NCBI RefSeq assembly: GCF_018446385.1
Contig: NW_024589877.1
Span: 1-64,000 of the forward strand
Source: Zingiber officinale
Lineage: Eukaryota > Streptophyta > Magnoliopsida > Zingiberales > Zingiberaceae
Direction of reading: 5' to 3'
Length of the DNA: 64,000 nucleotides
A program made the position numbers and the translations under genes. The notes beneath the pieces were generated by a model. The model worked only from the letters and a program-made list of their open reading frames with translations. It was not told the DNA's origin and searched no databases. Below, piece by piece: positions 62,533-64,000 of the stretch (position 1 is its first letter; each line of letters begins with the position of its first letter).

Positions 62533-63822
62533 ATGGAATGACAACCTGGTTAAGTTAGTGAAAACATATGCAAGAAAAAACAAGTAACAACATGCATTTA
62601 TGTGGTTTTTAAGTTAGTTTGTATTTTCAGTTTGGTTTAGCTAACTTAACCACCTAACCCTCAATTTTAGCATCAAAAGTAAGCATTATTTAGAACAATT
62701 TTGTAAAGTGAAATAATGTCAAGTTAATCTGGGGGAGTTTAAAACATAGATTATTTTGCTTTTATTTCTTAAATCTTTGAAAAAAAACTAAGTCTTGAAA
62801 GATAGCTGATTTATAACTTTGTAATTTTGAAAGATAGTTAATTTTTCAAGTATAGTTTTTAAGGTCAAAGTTAAAAATTCAAGTTTTCAAACATAAGTTT
62901 TTTTTTAAAAAAATCACTTTCTAAAATAATTTTCAAAACTAAGTTGATAGTAATTTTCAAAACTAATTTTGTCAAATCAAATTGTCAAAATTAAGTACGA
63001 CCAATTTTTCAGAACTTGATTGAGGGTTATTTTCAAAACGAAGTGAAGTTAAATCGAATTCAAACATTAAGAAAAATGATTTTGAACTTTACTTTTAGTT
63101 TTCAAAGTTTGTCACAACTAACTTTGGTAAAGTAAGATCACATTTTTGGAATTAAAATCAAAATAATGTTTCAAAATGAAGTAGTAGGAGTTTTTAAAAT
63201 AATTTTGTAAAATTCTTTTTCCAAAATTAAATTTTCAAAGTTTAACGTACTAATTTCAAAACCATGATTTAAAATATTTGAAAAGCTCAGTTTTCAAAGA
63301 CTAAGTAGAATCGAATTTTCAAAAACTGAGAAGATATTGTTTTCCAAAACCTAAGTAATTTTGAACTTTAAAGATTTTGATTTTATTCCTCTCCCTAAAC
63401 CTGACATCAAGTCAAATGTCTAACCAGTCAGTTACTGACTGACTGTCAGAAGATAATAGTTTTCACTAGGTTAGTCAAGTTAAATTTAAATTGAATAACT
63501 TAACTTGATTAATGTATATCTTGTATTTAACGCCAGACTTATATTGATGCACTGAAATAAGCATCTTAAGTCTTAGGCAAGTGGCCTATGCATCTCACCC
63601 CTTTTCTATGTTTGTCAAACACAAGCAAGGTAAGCCTAGGGTGTTGGTGAGATGCTCAAAAACTAGTCCTATAGGTACATGCTTTCTAAGGAGTTTGAAC
63701 TAGTCTAAGGCTAAAACTGTTTTAAAAATCTAAACATAGGGAAGTTTTTGAAAAATAAGAATAGAAATAATTTTAGCCTAAAAAATAACCATTTTTGAAA
63801 ACAATTTTGTAATTTGAAAATC
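62533..63822 (-). other. 3' non-coding zone of the minus Sirevirus-like element
   Basis: AT-rich, with many TTTCAAAA/TTTTGAAA phrases and no reading frame. Its 63400-63610 part matches, on the opposite strand, the zone at 56180-56440 of the other element. Confidence 0.6.
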
Positions 63823-64000
63823 CTAGTCTATTAAACACATTCCTAATTTTCTACGTAAATTACTAAATTCACTTTCAGGGAGTGGTTTGGTAAATATGTC
63901 GGCTAAATTTGACTTGGACTCAATGTATTTGAGTTCAATATCACCTTTAGTGACATGGTCCCTAATAAAGTGATGTCTAATTTCAATGTGTTTGGTTCTT
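63823..64000 (-). mobile_element. end of Copia pol (RNase H) of the minus element
   Basis: The minus strand reads TKHIEIRHHFIRDHV and NLADIFTKPLPE to a stop at 63825-63823. This is the C-terminal RNase H signature of plant Copia polyproteins. The rest of pol is outside the window. Confidence 0.9.

Larger units (their letters stand above)
59030..64000 (-). mobile_element. Sirevirus-like Copia element, minus strand, 3' part (runs off the right edge)
   Basis: Right to left: the end of pol (RNase H, 64000-63823), about 1.3 kb of 3' non-coding DNA, a purine tract, and the 3' LTR 62517-59030, which has been split by an Angela-like solo LTR. Only the 3' portion is in the window, so I cannot judge whether the rest is whole. 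The in-window pol end reads open. The distal TSD is not visible. Confidence 0.8.

Overview
This is a stretch of plant nuclear DNA. Genes are split by GT-AG introns, intergenic DNA is AT-rich, and LTR-retrotransposon relics of the Ty3/Gypsy Tat lineage and Ty1/Copia Sirevirus and Angela lineages are abundant. The products are plant products: starch-phosphorylating glucan water dikinase and an organelle-type leucyl-tRNA synthetase. The repeat content makes me guess a monocot, perhaps Zingiberales, but that rests on recalled family resemblance only. No protein-coding system looks truly new. The interest lies in gene architecture, an orphan disordered protein, a decayed RBX1 copy and nested repeats.

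Layout. (1) 1-6051, + strand: the last 12 exons of alpha-glucan water dikinase (GWD1), 554 codons plus stop, with the catalytic His region. (2) 6771-7877, +: one-exon gene for a 368-residue low-complexity protein of unknown function. (3) 9518-9997, -: an unprocessed, decayed RBX1 copy, head-to-head with gene (4). (4) 10384-26351, +: a four-exon gene for an uncharacterised 382-residue protein. Its third intron is 14,055 bp because a 10.76-kb Tat-lineage Gypsy element (14898-25652, TSD GTCTA) sits in it. (5) 28326-43988, -: a complete 20-exon leucyl-tRNA synthetase gene of the organelle/bacterial type; my exon model sums to exactly 951 codons plus stop. Its introns hold a SINE with target-site duplications and a tiny SINE 3' tail. 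(6) 44-64 kb: a repeat sea with no host gene that I can support. It holds a 68-bp palindrome, LTR-like and TRIM-like pieces, a Sirevirus-like composite on + (about 50.65-58.63 kb) with a solo LTR inserted in it, and a second Sirevirus-like element on - (59030 to the right edge). A 2.4-kb Angela-like solo LTR sits inside the second element's 3' LTR.

The host genes are unrelated in function: starch turnover in the plastid, organelle translation, and two unknowns. I see no operon-like or cluster logic. Exon boundaries were set by eye from GT/AG sites and reading-phase continuity; exon totals divisible by three in all three spliced genes support them. Retroelements are described only as fossils: family, parts, ends, nesting and rough age.
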